Origin: Rhodobacteraceae bacterium S2214
GTDB taxonomy: Bacteria > Pseudomonadota > Alphaproteobacteria > Rhodobacterales > Rhodobacteraceae
DNA: 64,000 bases
Reading direction: 5' to 3'
Assembly: GCA_025141675.1 (NCBI GenBank)
Contig: CP081161.1
Coordinates: forward strand, 1,834,001 to 1,898,000
Every line of letters begins with the position of its first letter. Position 1 is the first letter of the stretch. Shown here in pieces: positions 9,266 to 16,408 of the stretch. The translations under genes were made by a program, and so were the position numbers. Under the pieces are notes generated by a model. The model was given only the letters and a program-made list of their open reading frames with translations. It searched no databases and was not told the origin of the DNA.

Positions 9266-10251
9266 AATTTGGTCCAGTTCCATTGCAGGACGCAGCGGGC
9301 GCAATCTTAGCCCACTCGGCGGAGCTGCCAAATGGGCGCCTGCGCAAGGGCAAGGTGTTAACAGCTGATGACATCGCTCTGCTCGCAGCGACAGGCGCGC
9401 AAAACGTTGTCGTCGCACAGCTTGAAGTCGGGGATTTGCACGAAGATGTGGCGGCTCAGCGATTGGCCGAAGCATTCGTGCCAGCGCCAGGCTTACGTTT
9501 AACGACTGCGACAACAGGACGGGTCAATGTGATCGCGACGATGCCCGGCATCTTTCGGTGCGACGTTGAATCAATTGAAAAAGTCAACGCAATCAACCCG
9601 ATGATCACGATCGCCACCCAGCCGCAAAACCAACGTGTTGTCGCAGGCGACATGGTGGCAACGATCAAGATCATCAGCTACGCAGTGGCCGAACTGGACA
9701 TTACGCGGGCCGTGGACGTTGCGACGCCGCTTGCATTGCTCAATGCGCAACACACCGACATCACTTTGATCGAAACGCAGATCGGATCGGGCGCACCAAA
9801 TCCTAAAGGACGGGCAGCCATGGCGACGCGCCTTGATCGGTTGGGCGCATCTCTGACGCGGCGGATTGTCGTGGATCATACGGAGGCTGCGTTGGCTGCA
9901 GCTATTTCCACCGCATCCGGCACGATGATTATGATCCTCACAGGCTCTGCGACCTCCGATGCTTATGATGTGGCGCCGCAAGCGGTGCGGATCGCAGGCG
10001 GGCAAGTCACGCGGTTTGGCATGCCAGTTGATCCGGGAAACCTGCTGTTTGTGGGCGAGATCGGGGAAAAACCAGTTATCGGTTTGCCGGGCTGCGCACG
10101 GTCGCTGGCATTGAACGGGGCGGATTGGGTTGTCGAACGGACGATCTGTGGCATGCATTTATCAGATCATGACATCGCTGGAATGGGCGTTGGCGGGCTA
10201 CTCAAGGAAAGCCCCGCGCGGCATCACCCAAGGGGTAAGCCAAAAGAATAA
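9262..10251 (+). CDS. MoeA/MogA-like molybdopterin-binding protein, last gene of the cox-type operon
   Basis: The protein has 329 residues. It resembles the MoCF-biosynthesis-like part of proteins that act on the molybdenum cofactor: VATIKIISYAV, IMILTGSATSDAYDVAPQAV, GMPVDPGNLLFVGEIGEKPVIGLPGCARS. From memory, relatives in the same operon are often fused at the C-terminus to a MobA-like nucleotidyltransferase domain that makes the cytosine-dinucleotide cofactor. Here the protein ends at that junction (GGLLKESPARHHPRGKPKE) and is followed at once by a terminator. It shares ATGA with the XdhC-like gene. Confidence 0.8.
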   Translation: MKFGPVPLQDAAGAILAHSAELPNGRLRKGKVLTADDIALLAATGAQNVVVAQLEVGDLHEDVAAQRLAEAFVPAPGLRLTTATTGRVNVIATMPGIFRCDVESIEKVNAINPMITIATQPQNQRVVAGDMVATIKIISYAVAELDITRAVDVATPLALLNAQHTDITLIETQIGSGAPNPKGRAAMATRLDRLGASLTRRIVVDHTEAALAAAISTASGTMIMILTGSATSDAYDVAPQAVRIAGGQVTRFGMPVDPGNLLFVGEIGEKPVIGLPGCARSLALNGADWVVERTICGMHLSDHDIAGMGVGGLLKESPARHHPRGKPKE

Positions 10252-10277
10252 CCCCGCACCTTGCAGCGCGGGGTTTT
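10250..10277 (+). terminator. terminator of the cox-type operon, possibly bidirectional
   Basis: The stem AACCCCGC/GCGGGGTT begins within the stop region of the last operon gene and is followed by TTTTCGATTTCT. The minus-strand sequence after the stem is moderately T-rich, so it could also stop infC transcription. Confidence 0.82.
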
Positions 10278-10302
10278 CGATTTCTCTAGCATGATCGCTC
10301 GT

Positions 10303-10356
10303 AGCAGCGCTTACTTCGGAAGCGGTCCGATCAGCATAACCATTTGGCGACCTTCC
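10303..10356. repeat. duplicate of the infC 3' end (outer copy)
   Basis: These 54 bp match 10427-10480 with one mismatch. The copied piece contains the last 14 codons of infC plus its stop. This copy lies 124 bp further downstream on the minus strand and is not part of an open gene. Confidence 0.9.
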
Positions 10357-10426
10357 CAAGCGTTTGCTTGCAAACGATGTCCCAAGTGGCAGATGTTTGG
10401 CACAAACATCGAGAACGTCTGTGCCA
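10357..10426. repeat. 70-bp palindrome-rich insert between the two infC tails
   Basis: Three inverted repeats are packed here: CGTTTGC-TT-GCAAACG (10361-10376), GATGTTTG-GCA-CAAACATC (10392-10410) and TTGGCACA/TGTGCCAA (10397-10404 with 10420-10427). The last two overlap, so alternative folds are possible. It is the piece that separates the duplicated infC ends. Confidence 0.75.
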
Positions 10427-10480
10427 AGCAGTGCTTACTTCGGAAGCGGTCCGATCAGCATAACCATTTGGCGACCTTCC
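10427..10480. repeat. infC 3' end (inner, functional copy of the duplication)
   Basis: This copy contains the real infC stop codon (TTA on the plus strand at 10435). It differs from the outer copy at 10303-10356 by one base near its left end. Confidence 0.9.
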
Positions 10481-10980
10481 ATTTTCGGGAAGTTTTCCAC
10501 GCGGCCTGCTTCTTTGGTGTCTTCAGCAACACGTTCCAGCAACTGACGGCCCAGATCTTGGTGCGCCATTTCACGTCCGCGATACCGCAGGGTGACTTTT
10601 ACTTTGTCGCCGTTCTCGAGGAACTTGAAGACATTGCGCATCTTGACGTTGTAGTCGTTCGTATCCGTGTTCGGACGGAACTTAACTTCTTTGATCTCGA
10701 TGATCTTCTGCTTCTTACGAGCCTCAGCTTCTTTTTTCTGAGTCTCGTATTTGAACTTACCAAAGTCCATGATCTTGCAGACTGGCGGATTCGCGTTTGG
10801 CGAGATTTCTACCAGATCAAGGCCGGCATCAGCGGCCATGCCCATTGCGCGATCTGGCGTAACAACACCAACGTTTTCGCCGTCCGCCCCGATCAGGCGG
10901 ATTTCTGAGGCCCGGATCCGTTCATTGATACGGGGGCCAGTGTCGCGCTGTGGTGGCGCGTTATGGGGTCTGCGTCCTAT
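10435..10980 (-). CDS. infC: translation initiation factor IF-3, with a non-canonical AUA start codon
   Basis: IF-3 binds the 30S subunit, checks the start codon and prevents premature 50S joining. From the first ATG (10845) only 136 residues would be made, lacking most of the N-terminal domain. Upstream the frame continues with homology to IF-3 ([18 protein letters not shown], then [19 protein letters not shown]) and contains no ATG, GTG or TTG before an in-frame TAA. The codon before GRRPHNAP is ATA at 10978-10980, with AAAGGA 8 bases upstream. This gives 181 residues, the normal IF-3 length. E. coli infC starts at AUU, which lets IF-3 repress its own translation; the same logic is likely here. 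The 3' end is partly duplicated downstream. Confidence 0.9.
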   Translation of the reverse strand: MGRRPHNAPPQRDTGPRINERIRASEIRLIGADGENVGVVTPDRAMGMAADAGLDLVEISPNANPPVCKIMDFGKFKYETQKKEAEARKKQKIIEIKEVKFRPNTDTNDYNVKMRNVFKFLENGDKVKVTLRYRGREMAHQDLGRQLLERVAEDTKEAGRVENFPKMEGRQMVMLIGPLPK

Positions 10981-11178
10981 GGTCTTTATCCTTTGGTCGT
11001 TAATCTTATGACTGGGTGCAACTTAATGTGCATAAGGTGCAGCTTCAACCCGCAAAAATTGGGCGATGTGGACGAAATTCCCCGTATGCGTAGACTTTTA
11101 CTTATCTGTAACATCTGACATACGACGACCGAGTCTCAATCGTGAGACAAGTACTTTGTTGTGGAGAGGGAACACCCA

Positions 11179-12270
11179 ATGAGAGCGACAATCATTATCA
11201 TCGTGGCCGCAGTGCTCGGCTTTTTTGGATACCAGATGGGCGTGAACGGGAATAACCCGTCGCAAGCATTGGGCCTAAGCCCGTCATCTGCTGAAGTTGC
11301 AGCGCAAGAAGCTGCTGTTGCGGCGGAAGAAGCTGCAGCCGCTGCTGCAAAAGCTGCCGAAGAAGAAGCGGCTGCAGCCGCTGCCGAAGCAGAAGCCGCC
11401 GCACTGGCCGCTGAAGAAGAAGCTGCGAAAATGGCTGAAGAAGAAGCCGCACGCGTTGCAGCCGAAGCTGAAGAAGCAGCCGCCGCCGCTGCTGCCGCCG
11501 AAGAAGCCGCAGCCGAAGAAGCAGCCACTGCCGCTGAAGAAGCTGAAGCTGCTGCCGCCGAAGCAGAAGCCGCCCTTGAGGCAGAAGCTGAAGCCGTAGC
11601 TGAAGAAGCTGCTGCCGCTGCTGCGGAAGCAGAAGAAGCCGCCGCCGCTGAAGCTGCAGCGCTGGAAGCAGAAGCCGAAGCCGTTGCTGCCGAAGCAGAA
11701 GCTACCGCCGAAGCTGCTGCCGCTGAAGCAGAGGCTGCTGCCGAAGAAGCCGCCGCTGAAGTAGAAGCCGCAGCCGAAGAAGCTGCTGCCGCAACAGAAG
11801 AAGCTGTCGCCGACGTTGCTGCAGAAGTCGACGCTGCGACTGAAGACGCTGCCGCTGCAGTTGAAGACGCTGCTAATGCGACAGAAGAAGCTGTAACTGA
11901 AGGCGCAGCCGACGCTGCTGCCGAAGTGGAAGGTGCTGCAGAAGCCGTTGAAGAGGCCGCAACAGAAGAAGTTGCGACCGAAGAAGCACCAGAAGTGACT
12001 GCAGAAGATGCAGAAGTCACAACTGCCGAAGAAGCCCCAGCGGCAGACGCGACTGTTGAAGCTGACGCAGAAGTATCCATGACTGATCTGCTGACTGTCG
12101 ACGGATTCGATTTCGACAAAGTTCAAGAAATGCTGGACGGTTCTGAACTGGGTGCGCTGCAGAAAACAGCCCTGACAACCGGCCTGAACGCTGTGAAAGA
12201 CAACCCAGAGCTTCTGGAAGGTGTTTTGTCACAAATCAAGGACGCCCTCGGCATCCCAGCTGCGCAGTAA
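11179..12270 (+). CDS. membrane-anchored Ala/Glu-rich low-complexity protein
   Basis: The protein has 363 residues. Residues 2-16 form a membrane anchor (RATIIIIVAAVLGFF). From about residue 35 to 290 it is almost only Ala and Glu in AEEAAAAAAEAEA-type runs, which should form a very long, highly acidic single helix or coiled coil. The last 65 residues are a different, globular-looking domain (MTDLLTVDGFDFDKVQEMLDG to IKDALGIPAAQ). A GAGAGGGA ribosome-binding site precedes ATG 11179; a GTG six codons earlier is less likely. The build (anchor, long helix, small C-terminal domain) recalls TolA, but without the TolA C-terminal fold. Function unknown. The repeats create long but meaningless frames on the other strand. 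Confidence 0.8.
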   Translation: MRATIIIIVAAVLGFFGYQMGVNGNNPSQALGLSPSSAEVAAQEAAVAAEEAAAAAAKAAEEEAAAAAAEAEAAALAAEEEAAKMAEEEAARVAAEAEEAAAAAAAAEEAAAEEAATAAEEAEAAAAEAEAALEAEAEAVAEEAAAAAAEAEEAAAAEAAALEAEAEAVAAEAEATAEAAAAEAEAAAEEAAAEVEAAAEEAAAATEEAVADVAAEVDAATEDAAAAVEDAANATEEAVTEGAADAAAEVEGAAEAVEEAATEEVATEEAPEVTAEDAEVTTAEEAPAADATVEADAEVSMTDLLTVDGFDFDKVQEMLDGSELGALQKTALTTGLNAVKDNPELLEGVLSQIKDALGIPAAQ

Positions 12271-12289
12271 GCAGCGAAACACACAGACA

Positions 12290-12326
12290 AAAAGGGCCGC
12301 GTCAGCAATGACGCGGCCCTTTCTTT
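12290..12326 (+). terminator. strong terminator between the Ala/Glu-rich gene and fpr
   Basis: The 14-bp stem AAAGGGCCGCGTCA / TGACGCGGCCCTTT has a four-base loop and is followed by CTTTATTCT. The A-run on the other side makes it bidirectional for the convergent fpr gene. Confidence 0.92.
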
Positions 12327-12347
12327 ATTCTGCGTAGTGTTGGCGGT

Positions 12348-13196
12348 TCAGCCGACGAAGGCTTTTTCGATCACAAACTCACCCGGCTCGGAGTTCGCGC
12401 CTTCATTCAGGCCTGCTTTTTCCATCAACCCCTTGATATCCAAGTTAAAAGCCAATGACCCACACACCATCGCGCGGTCCACAGCTGGATCAAGCGGCGG
12501 GATGCCAAGATCAGTGAACAATTCGCCGTTTTCGATCAACGTCGTGATCCGGCCCATCTTCGGGCTCTCTTCGCGGGTCGTCGTGGGGTAATACTTGATC
12601 TTCGCGAGGTTCTCTTCGCCCAGCAGTTCGATCATCATTTCGTCTTGCTTGAGGTTTTCGATCAATTCGCGACCGTAAGTCAGTTCCTCAACATCACGGC
12701 AGGTGTGGGTCATGATGATTTCATCATAGTTTTCATACGTCTCTGGCTCGCGCAGCAGGGACGCAAACGGTGCAAAACCTGTGCCAGTCGCGAAGAAATA
12801 CAAACGTTTCCCGGGCAGCAGCGCATCGTGAACCAATGTGCCCACTGGTTTTGGTTTCAGAATGATCTGATCGCCAACTTTGATGTGCTGCAGCTTTGAT
12901 GTCAGCGGGCCTTCCGGCACTTTGATCGAATAGAATTCCAGTTCTTCATCCCATGACGGGGACGCAATGGAATAGGCCCGCAACAACGGACGCTGTTTGC
13001 CGGTTTTTGGATCAGGATCGCCCATCAGGCCGATCATCACGAACTCACCAGACCGAAAGCGCAAAGACGCGGGACGGGTCACGCGGAAGGCGAAAAGGCG
13101 GTCAGTGTAATGTTTCACGGATGTCACCGTCTGCGCATCGGGCAGGGCGGGAACGGCTTTGGCGGTTGTTTCGGTCACAGGTGTTTGCTCTGTCAT
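12348..13196 (-). CDS. fpr: ferredoxin/flavodoxin--NADP+ reductase
   Basis: This 282-residue FAD enzyme moves electrons between NADPH and ferredoxin or flavodoxin. Visible motifs are the FAD-binding RPLLRAYSIASP, the pyridine-nucleotide-binding FFATGTGFAPFASLLRE and the C-terminal VMVCGSL-like AMVCGSLAFN, ending FVIEKAFVG as in bacterial Fprs. It lies downstream of the sulfate-assimilation genes on the same strand, 70 bp after the DUF934 gene. It could supply reduced ferredoxin for CysI. A FNR-like site at 13241 suggests it also has its own promoter. Confidence 0.93.
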   Translation of the reverse strand: MTEQTPVTETTAKAVPALPDAQTVTSVKHYTDRLFAFRVTRPASLRFRSGEFVMIGLMGDPDPKTGKQRPLLRAYSIASPSWDEELEFYSIKVPEGPLTSKLQHIKVGDQIILKPKPVGTLVHDALLPGKRLYFFATGTGFAPFASLLREPETYENYDEIIMTHTCRDVEELTYGRELIENLKQDEMMIELLGEENLAKIKYYPTTTREESPKMGRITTLIENGELFTDLGIPPLDPAVDRAMVCGSLAFNLDIKGLMEKAGLNEGANSEPGEFVIEKAFVG

Positions 13197-13240
13197 AACT
13201 CAATTGGCGGCCTTGATAAGACCGCCCTCCGTATTCATCA

Positions 13241-13254
13241 TTGATCTGTATCAG
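13241..13254 (-). promoter_or_regulatory. possible FNR/FnrL site upstream of fpr
   Basis: TTGATCTGTATCAG matches the FNR consensus TTGAT-N4-ATCAA in nine of ten positions. It is centred about 50 bp before the fpr start. This is a sequence match only; one such near-match in this much DNA could be chance. Confidence 0.4.
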
Positions 13255-13266
13255 TAAAGGGCTGGA

Positions 13267-13692
13267 TTAGCCGCGCATGCGGGCTTGGTAATCGTGGGCT
13301 TTCCAGTCGGCACGGGCCAACCATTGGTCCTCGGGCTGGCGTGCGGCGAGATCGGCAGGGATTTCGACTTCGTCAAAACCGGATCGGCGGGCCATGGCAT
13401 ATTGATCGGCCAGAACATGGCCGCGAGCCCGCAGGCGACCCTTGAAACCCAAGCGACGCAGTTGCGCAGCCAGCGTAAACCCGCGCCCGTCTGTCGGCGC
13501 AGGGAAGTCGATGCGGATCATCGCGGCATTAGTCAGGCCGTTCAGCGCAGTCGAGGCTGTATCAGACGGCAAATCGATCCCTTGCGGGCAGTCGTTTGCA
13601 GGCGTGGTGTCCAGATCGCGGAACCCGCAATCCCAATCATCGGCGACAAAACCGGTGTCCACGACAATTACTGTCTTTTCTTCTGACATCAT
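13267..13692 (-). CDS. DUF934 protein of the sulfate assimilation operon
   Basis: The 141-residue protein begins MMSEEKTVIVV and contains RIDFPAPTDGRGFTLAAQLRRLGFKG and GHVLADQYAMARRSGFDEVEI, the conserved pattern of DUF934. This family almost always sits next to cysH/cysI and is thought to help sulfite reduction or electron delivery; no reaction is established. The start (13692 or 13689) has AGAGGA just upstream. The open frame extending further upstream overlaps the end of cysH and is not used. Confidence 0.87.
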   Translation of the reverse strand: MMSEEKTVIVVDTGFVADDWDCGFRDLDTTPANDCPQGIDLPSDTASTALNGLTNAAMIRIDFPAPTDGRGFTLAAQLRRLGFKGRLRARGHVLADQYAMARRSGFDEVEIPADLAARQPEDQWLARADWKAHDYQARMRG

Positions 13693-13757
13693 TCGTTCCT
13701 CTGGGCGCTTGGCCCGTCTTTCATCTGTCCATAACAATTCATTTTTGGGACCAAGTC

Positions 13758-14447
13758 CTAGAAATGAATGCCGCATTCCGTTTTCTCGGTGCCTTCCCAA
13801 CGCCCTGCACGGGGATCGTCGTCCACGCCGACAGCGTGGGTACAAGGCTGACAGCCGATTGATGGGTATCCTTTGGCGACAAGCGGGTGACGCGGCAGAT
13901 CGTGATCGTCCATATAAGCGGCGATCTCTTTTCGGCCCCAGCTTGCAAGCGGGTTGACCTTGATCCGTGTCGATCCGGCTTCTTTTTCGAAAACGGGCAG
14001 TGCAGCGCGCGTGCCGCTTTGGTAACGTTTGCGGCCCGTGATCCAAGACCCATAAGGTTTCAGAGCACGTTCAAGCGGTTCTTTCTTGCGCAAGGTGCAG
14101 CAGGCATCAACATCAGCCTGATGCAGCAGACCTTCACTGTCACGTTCGAGCAATGCGGCGCGGGACGGTGTGATCACGTGCACATTGGTCAAACCAAGAT
14201 GGGCTGCGACCTCTTTCTGGTAAACCAAGGTTTCGTTGAACAGCATCTCGGTCTCGATAAAGATCACTGGCGTCGCAGGATCAATTTCGGCAACCATGTG
14301 CAACAAAACAACGCTTTCCGCGCCGAACGAACTGACCAAGGCCGTGTCGCCCATGCGGACGTCGTCCAAAACATGTTTCAAGATCGTCTGCGGCGTGCTT
14401 TTCGCATGCAGCAGGTTTTGACGTTCTGCGATTTCCTTAAGCGGCAT
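13758..14447 (-). CDS. cysH: assimilatory adenylyl-sulfate (APS) reductase, [4Fe-4S] type
   Basis: CysH reduces activated sulfate to sulfite. The 229-residue protein has the nucleotide loop SSFGAES (39-45), the arginine-rich ITGRKRYQS, and the C-terminal catalytic cysteine in TECGIHF (Cys225). Cys116-Cys117 and Cys199-x2-Cys202 (DACCTLRK, GCQPC) are the four cluster ligands that mark the APS-using bacterial type rather than the cluster-free E. coli PAPS reductase. Its ATG lies inside the end of cysI (11-bp overlap). Confidence 0.93.
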   Translation of the reverse strand: MPLKEIAERQNLLHAKSTPQTILKHVLDDVRMGDTALVSSFGAESVVLLHMVAEIDPATPVIFIETEMLFNETLVYQKEVAAHLGLTNVHVITPSRAALLERDSEGLLHQADVDACCTLRKKEPLERALKPYGSWITGRKRYQSGTRAALPVFEKEAGSTRIKVNPLASWGRKEIAAYMDDHDLPRHPLVAKGYPSIGCQPCTHAVGVDDDPRAGRWEGTEKTECGIHF

Positions 14448-16104
14448 TTTGTGCGGCCTTTTCTGGGTACAGGATGTCTTTGAATGGCTGTGCGCCAAGG
14501 CGGCGGTAGGCTTGGATGAAGGTCTCGTCGGCGTCGCGGCGGATATCCATGTAACCCAAGACGAGACGTTCAATCGCGGGCACAATGTCGTCCGCGCTAA
14601 AGCCGGGGCCCGCGCGTTCGCCAATTGCAGCGTCTTCGGTGCCGTCGCCACCCAACGTGATCTGGTAGTTCTCAACACCCGCACGGTCGAGACCGAGGAT
14701 GCCTATGTGACCCACGTGGTGATGACCACAAGCGTTGATGCAACCCGAGATTTTCAATTTCAGCGGACCAACTTCATGCTCCAACTTCAACTCGTCAAAC
14801 CGTGTCGCGATCTCTTGCGCGATCGGGATCGAACGGGCCGTTGCCAACGCACAATAGTCCATACCGGGGCAGGCGATGATATCGCTGATCAGGCCGATGT
14901 TGGCGGTGGCCAACTGGCCTTCGCGCAATGCGTTGTAGATTTCCGGCAGGTCCGACTTGTGGACGAAAGGCAGGATCACGTTCTGTTCGTGCGAAATGCG
15001 CAATTCATCGTGGCCATATTTTTCCGCCAGTTCCGCCATTAACCGCATCTGATCGGCTGATGCATCGCCCGGAGTAGCACCGTGCGCTTTCAGCGAAATT
15101 GACACAATCGCGTAGTCAGGGTTTTTGTGTGCCGCAAGGTTGGTGTCAGCCCAAGACCGGAACGCAGGGTTCGCAGCCTTATATGCGTCAAACGCATCGG
15201 TGCCAGCAGCTTTGAAAGTAGGGGCCGCAAAGTGTGCCTCAATCTCGCGTAGCATCACCTGATCCACACCGCTGAATGTCGGGCGGATATCGGCAAAGCG
15301 ATCTTCGACAAGGCGCGAGATTTCTTCGATCCCGTGCTCATGCACCGTGATCTTGATCCGCGCTTTGTATTTGTTGTCGCGACGGCCCAGTAGGTTCCAG
15401 ACAGAGACAACGGCTTCCACATATGGAAGCAAATCCGCCTCTGGCAGGAAGTCACGCAAGACTTTCCCGATCATCGGTGTCCGACCCAAACCGCCTCCCA
15501 CGAAAATACGGTACCCGCGCTGGCCGTCTTGCTCAACAACTTGCACAGCCACATCGTGGGCACGCAAAACAGCACGGTCATTCTCGGCGCCAGATACCGC
15601 AATCTTAAATTTGCGGGGTAGGGCTTGGAATTCAGGGTGATCTGTTGACCATTGGCGCAGCAATTCCGCAACTGGACGCGGATCCGCGATTTCGTCACCA
15701 GCAGCCCCAGCAAAATGGTCAGCGGTCACGTTCCGGATCGTGTTGCCCGATGTCTGGATTGCGTGCATTTCCACGTCGGCCAGTTTTTCAAGGATCGTCG
15801 GCACATCAGCCAATTTTGGCCAGTTGTACTGGATGTTCTGACGCGTGGTGAAGTGGCCATAGCCCTTATCAAACGTCTCAGCGATATAGGCCAACTGACG
15901 CATCTGACCGCCATTCAGCGTGCCATATGGAATAGCGACGCGCAGCATGTAGGCGTGCAATTGCAGGTACAGACCATTCATCAAGCGGTAAGGCTTGAAT
16001 TCGTCCTCAGTCAAAGACCCATCAATCCGGCGCTCTACTTGGCCTTTAAACTGGGCAACACGTTCACGGACAAAGGCTTCGTCGAAATCATTGTACTTAT
16101 ACAT
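14437..16104 (-). CDS. cysI: sulfite reductase hemoprotein (nitrite/sulfite reductase family)
   Basis: This 555-residue siroheme/[4Fe-4S] enzyme reduces sulfite to sulfide. Cluster ligands are CPGMDYC (Cys 412 and 418) and GCINACGHH (Cys about 455 and 459). The N-terminal half contains the ferredoxin-like repeat YGHFTTRQNIQYNW and GNTIRNVTADHFAG. The start MYKYNDFDEAF at 16104 is the family N-terminus; upstream codons are unrelated. It lies 4 bp after the DUF2849 gene and overlaps cysH. No flavoprotein subunit (cysJ) is present, so it probably takes electrons from ferredoxin. Confidence 0.94.
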   Translation of the reverse strand: MYKYNDFDEAFVRERVAQFKGQVERRIDGSLTEDEFKPYRLMNGLYLQLHAYMLRVAIPYGTLNGGQMRQLAYIAETFDKGYGHFTTRQNIQYNWPKLADVPTILEKLADVEMHAIQTSGNTIRNVTADHFAGAAGDEIADPRPVAELLRQWSTDHPEFQALPRKFKIAVSGAENDRAVLRAHDVAVQVVEQDGQRGYRIFVGGGLGRTPMIGKVLRDFLPEADLLPYVEAVVSVWNLLGRRDNKYKARIKITVHEHGIEEISRLVEDRFADIRPTFSGVDQVMLREIEAHFAAPTFKAAGTDAFDAYKAANPAFRSWADTNLAAHKNPDYAIVSISLKAHGATPGDASADQMRLMAELAEKYGHDELRISHEQNVILPFVHKSDLPEIYNALREGQLATANIGLISDIIACPGMDYCALATARSIPIAQEIATRFDELKLEHEVGPLKLKISGCINACGHHHVGHIGILGLDRAGVENYQITLGGDGTEDAAIGERAGPGFSADDIVPAIERLVLGYMDIRRDADETFIQAYRRLGAQPFKDILYPEKAAQNAA

Positions 16105-16108
16105 GGGT

Positions 16109-16408
16109 TTACACCTCTGCCTGTTTGCCGTGGAAATAGTTGGATGGACCGCGTGTACGGAACGCTTCGCGGAAGTGCACAGGCTCTGGCCCGTTTTCGC
16201 CTTGCTTGGCATCAGCCAGATAGGCTCCGGTGACTTGGTCGCGCTGCGCTTGCGCTTCGATCAGGCGCAGGTCAGCGTGGGCTTCGTCTTCAAGGAATTC
16301 AGCTTCGGAAATATCGCCTGTCCATGTGCTGTCAGCGGTGAACCACACTGCATCGCCTGACATCAGGTGATTGGTTGTGATGACCTTCGGGGTAAATTGA
16401 CGGGCCAT
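16109..16408 (-). CDS. DUF2849 protein in the cys operon
   Basis: The 99-residue protein (MARQFTPKVITTNHLMSGDAVWF) matches the DUF2849 pattern: a short beta-rich protein with a GDAVWFTADSTW core and an acidic helix. It is found almost only between cysG and cysI in alphaproteobacteria. Its start overlaps the cysG stop by one base and it is followed by cysI after 4 bp, so it is co-translated with both. A role in sulfite reductase assembly or siroheme transfer is a guess from context. Confidence 0.88.
   Translation of the reverse strand: MARQFTPKVITTNHLMSGDAVWFTADSTWTGDISEAEFLEDEAHADLRLIEAQAQRDQVTGAYLADAKQGENGPEPVHFREAFRTRGPSNYFHGKQAEV

Noticed and set aside
11136..12126. Long open frames on the minus strand opposite the Ala/Glu-rich gene (Ala/Ser-rich and Phe/Ser/Gly-rich translations).
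   Set aside because: They arise because GCN and GAA repeats leave few stops on the other strand; there is no ribosome-binding site and the composition is the mirror of the real gene.
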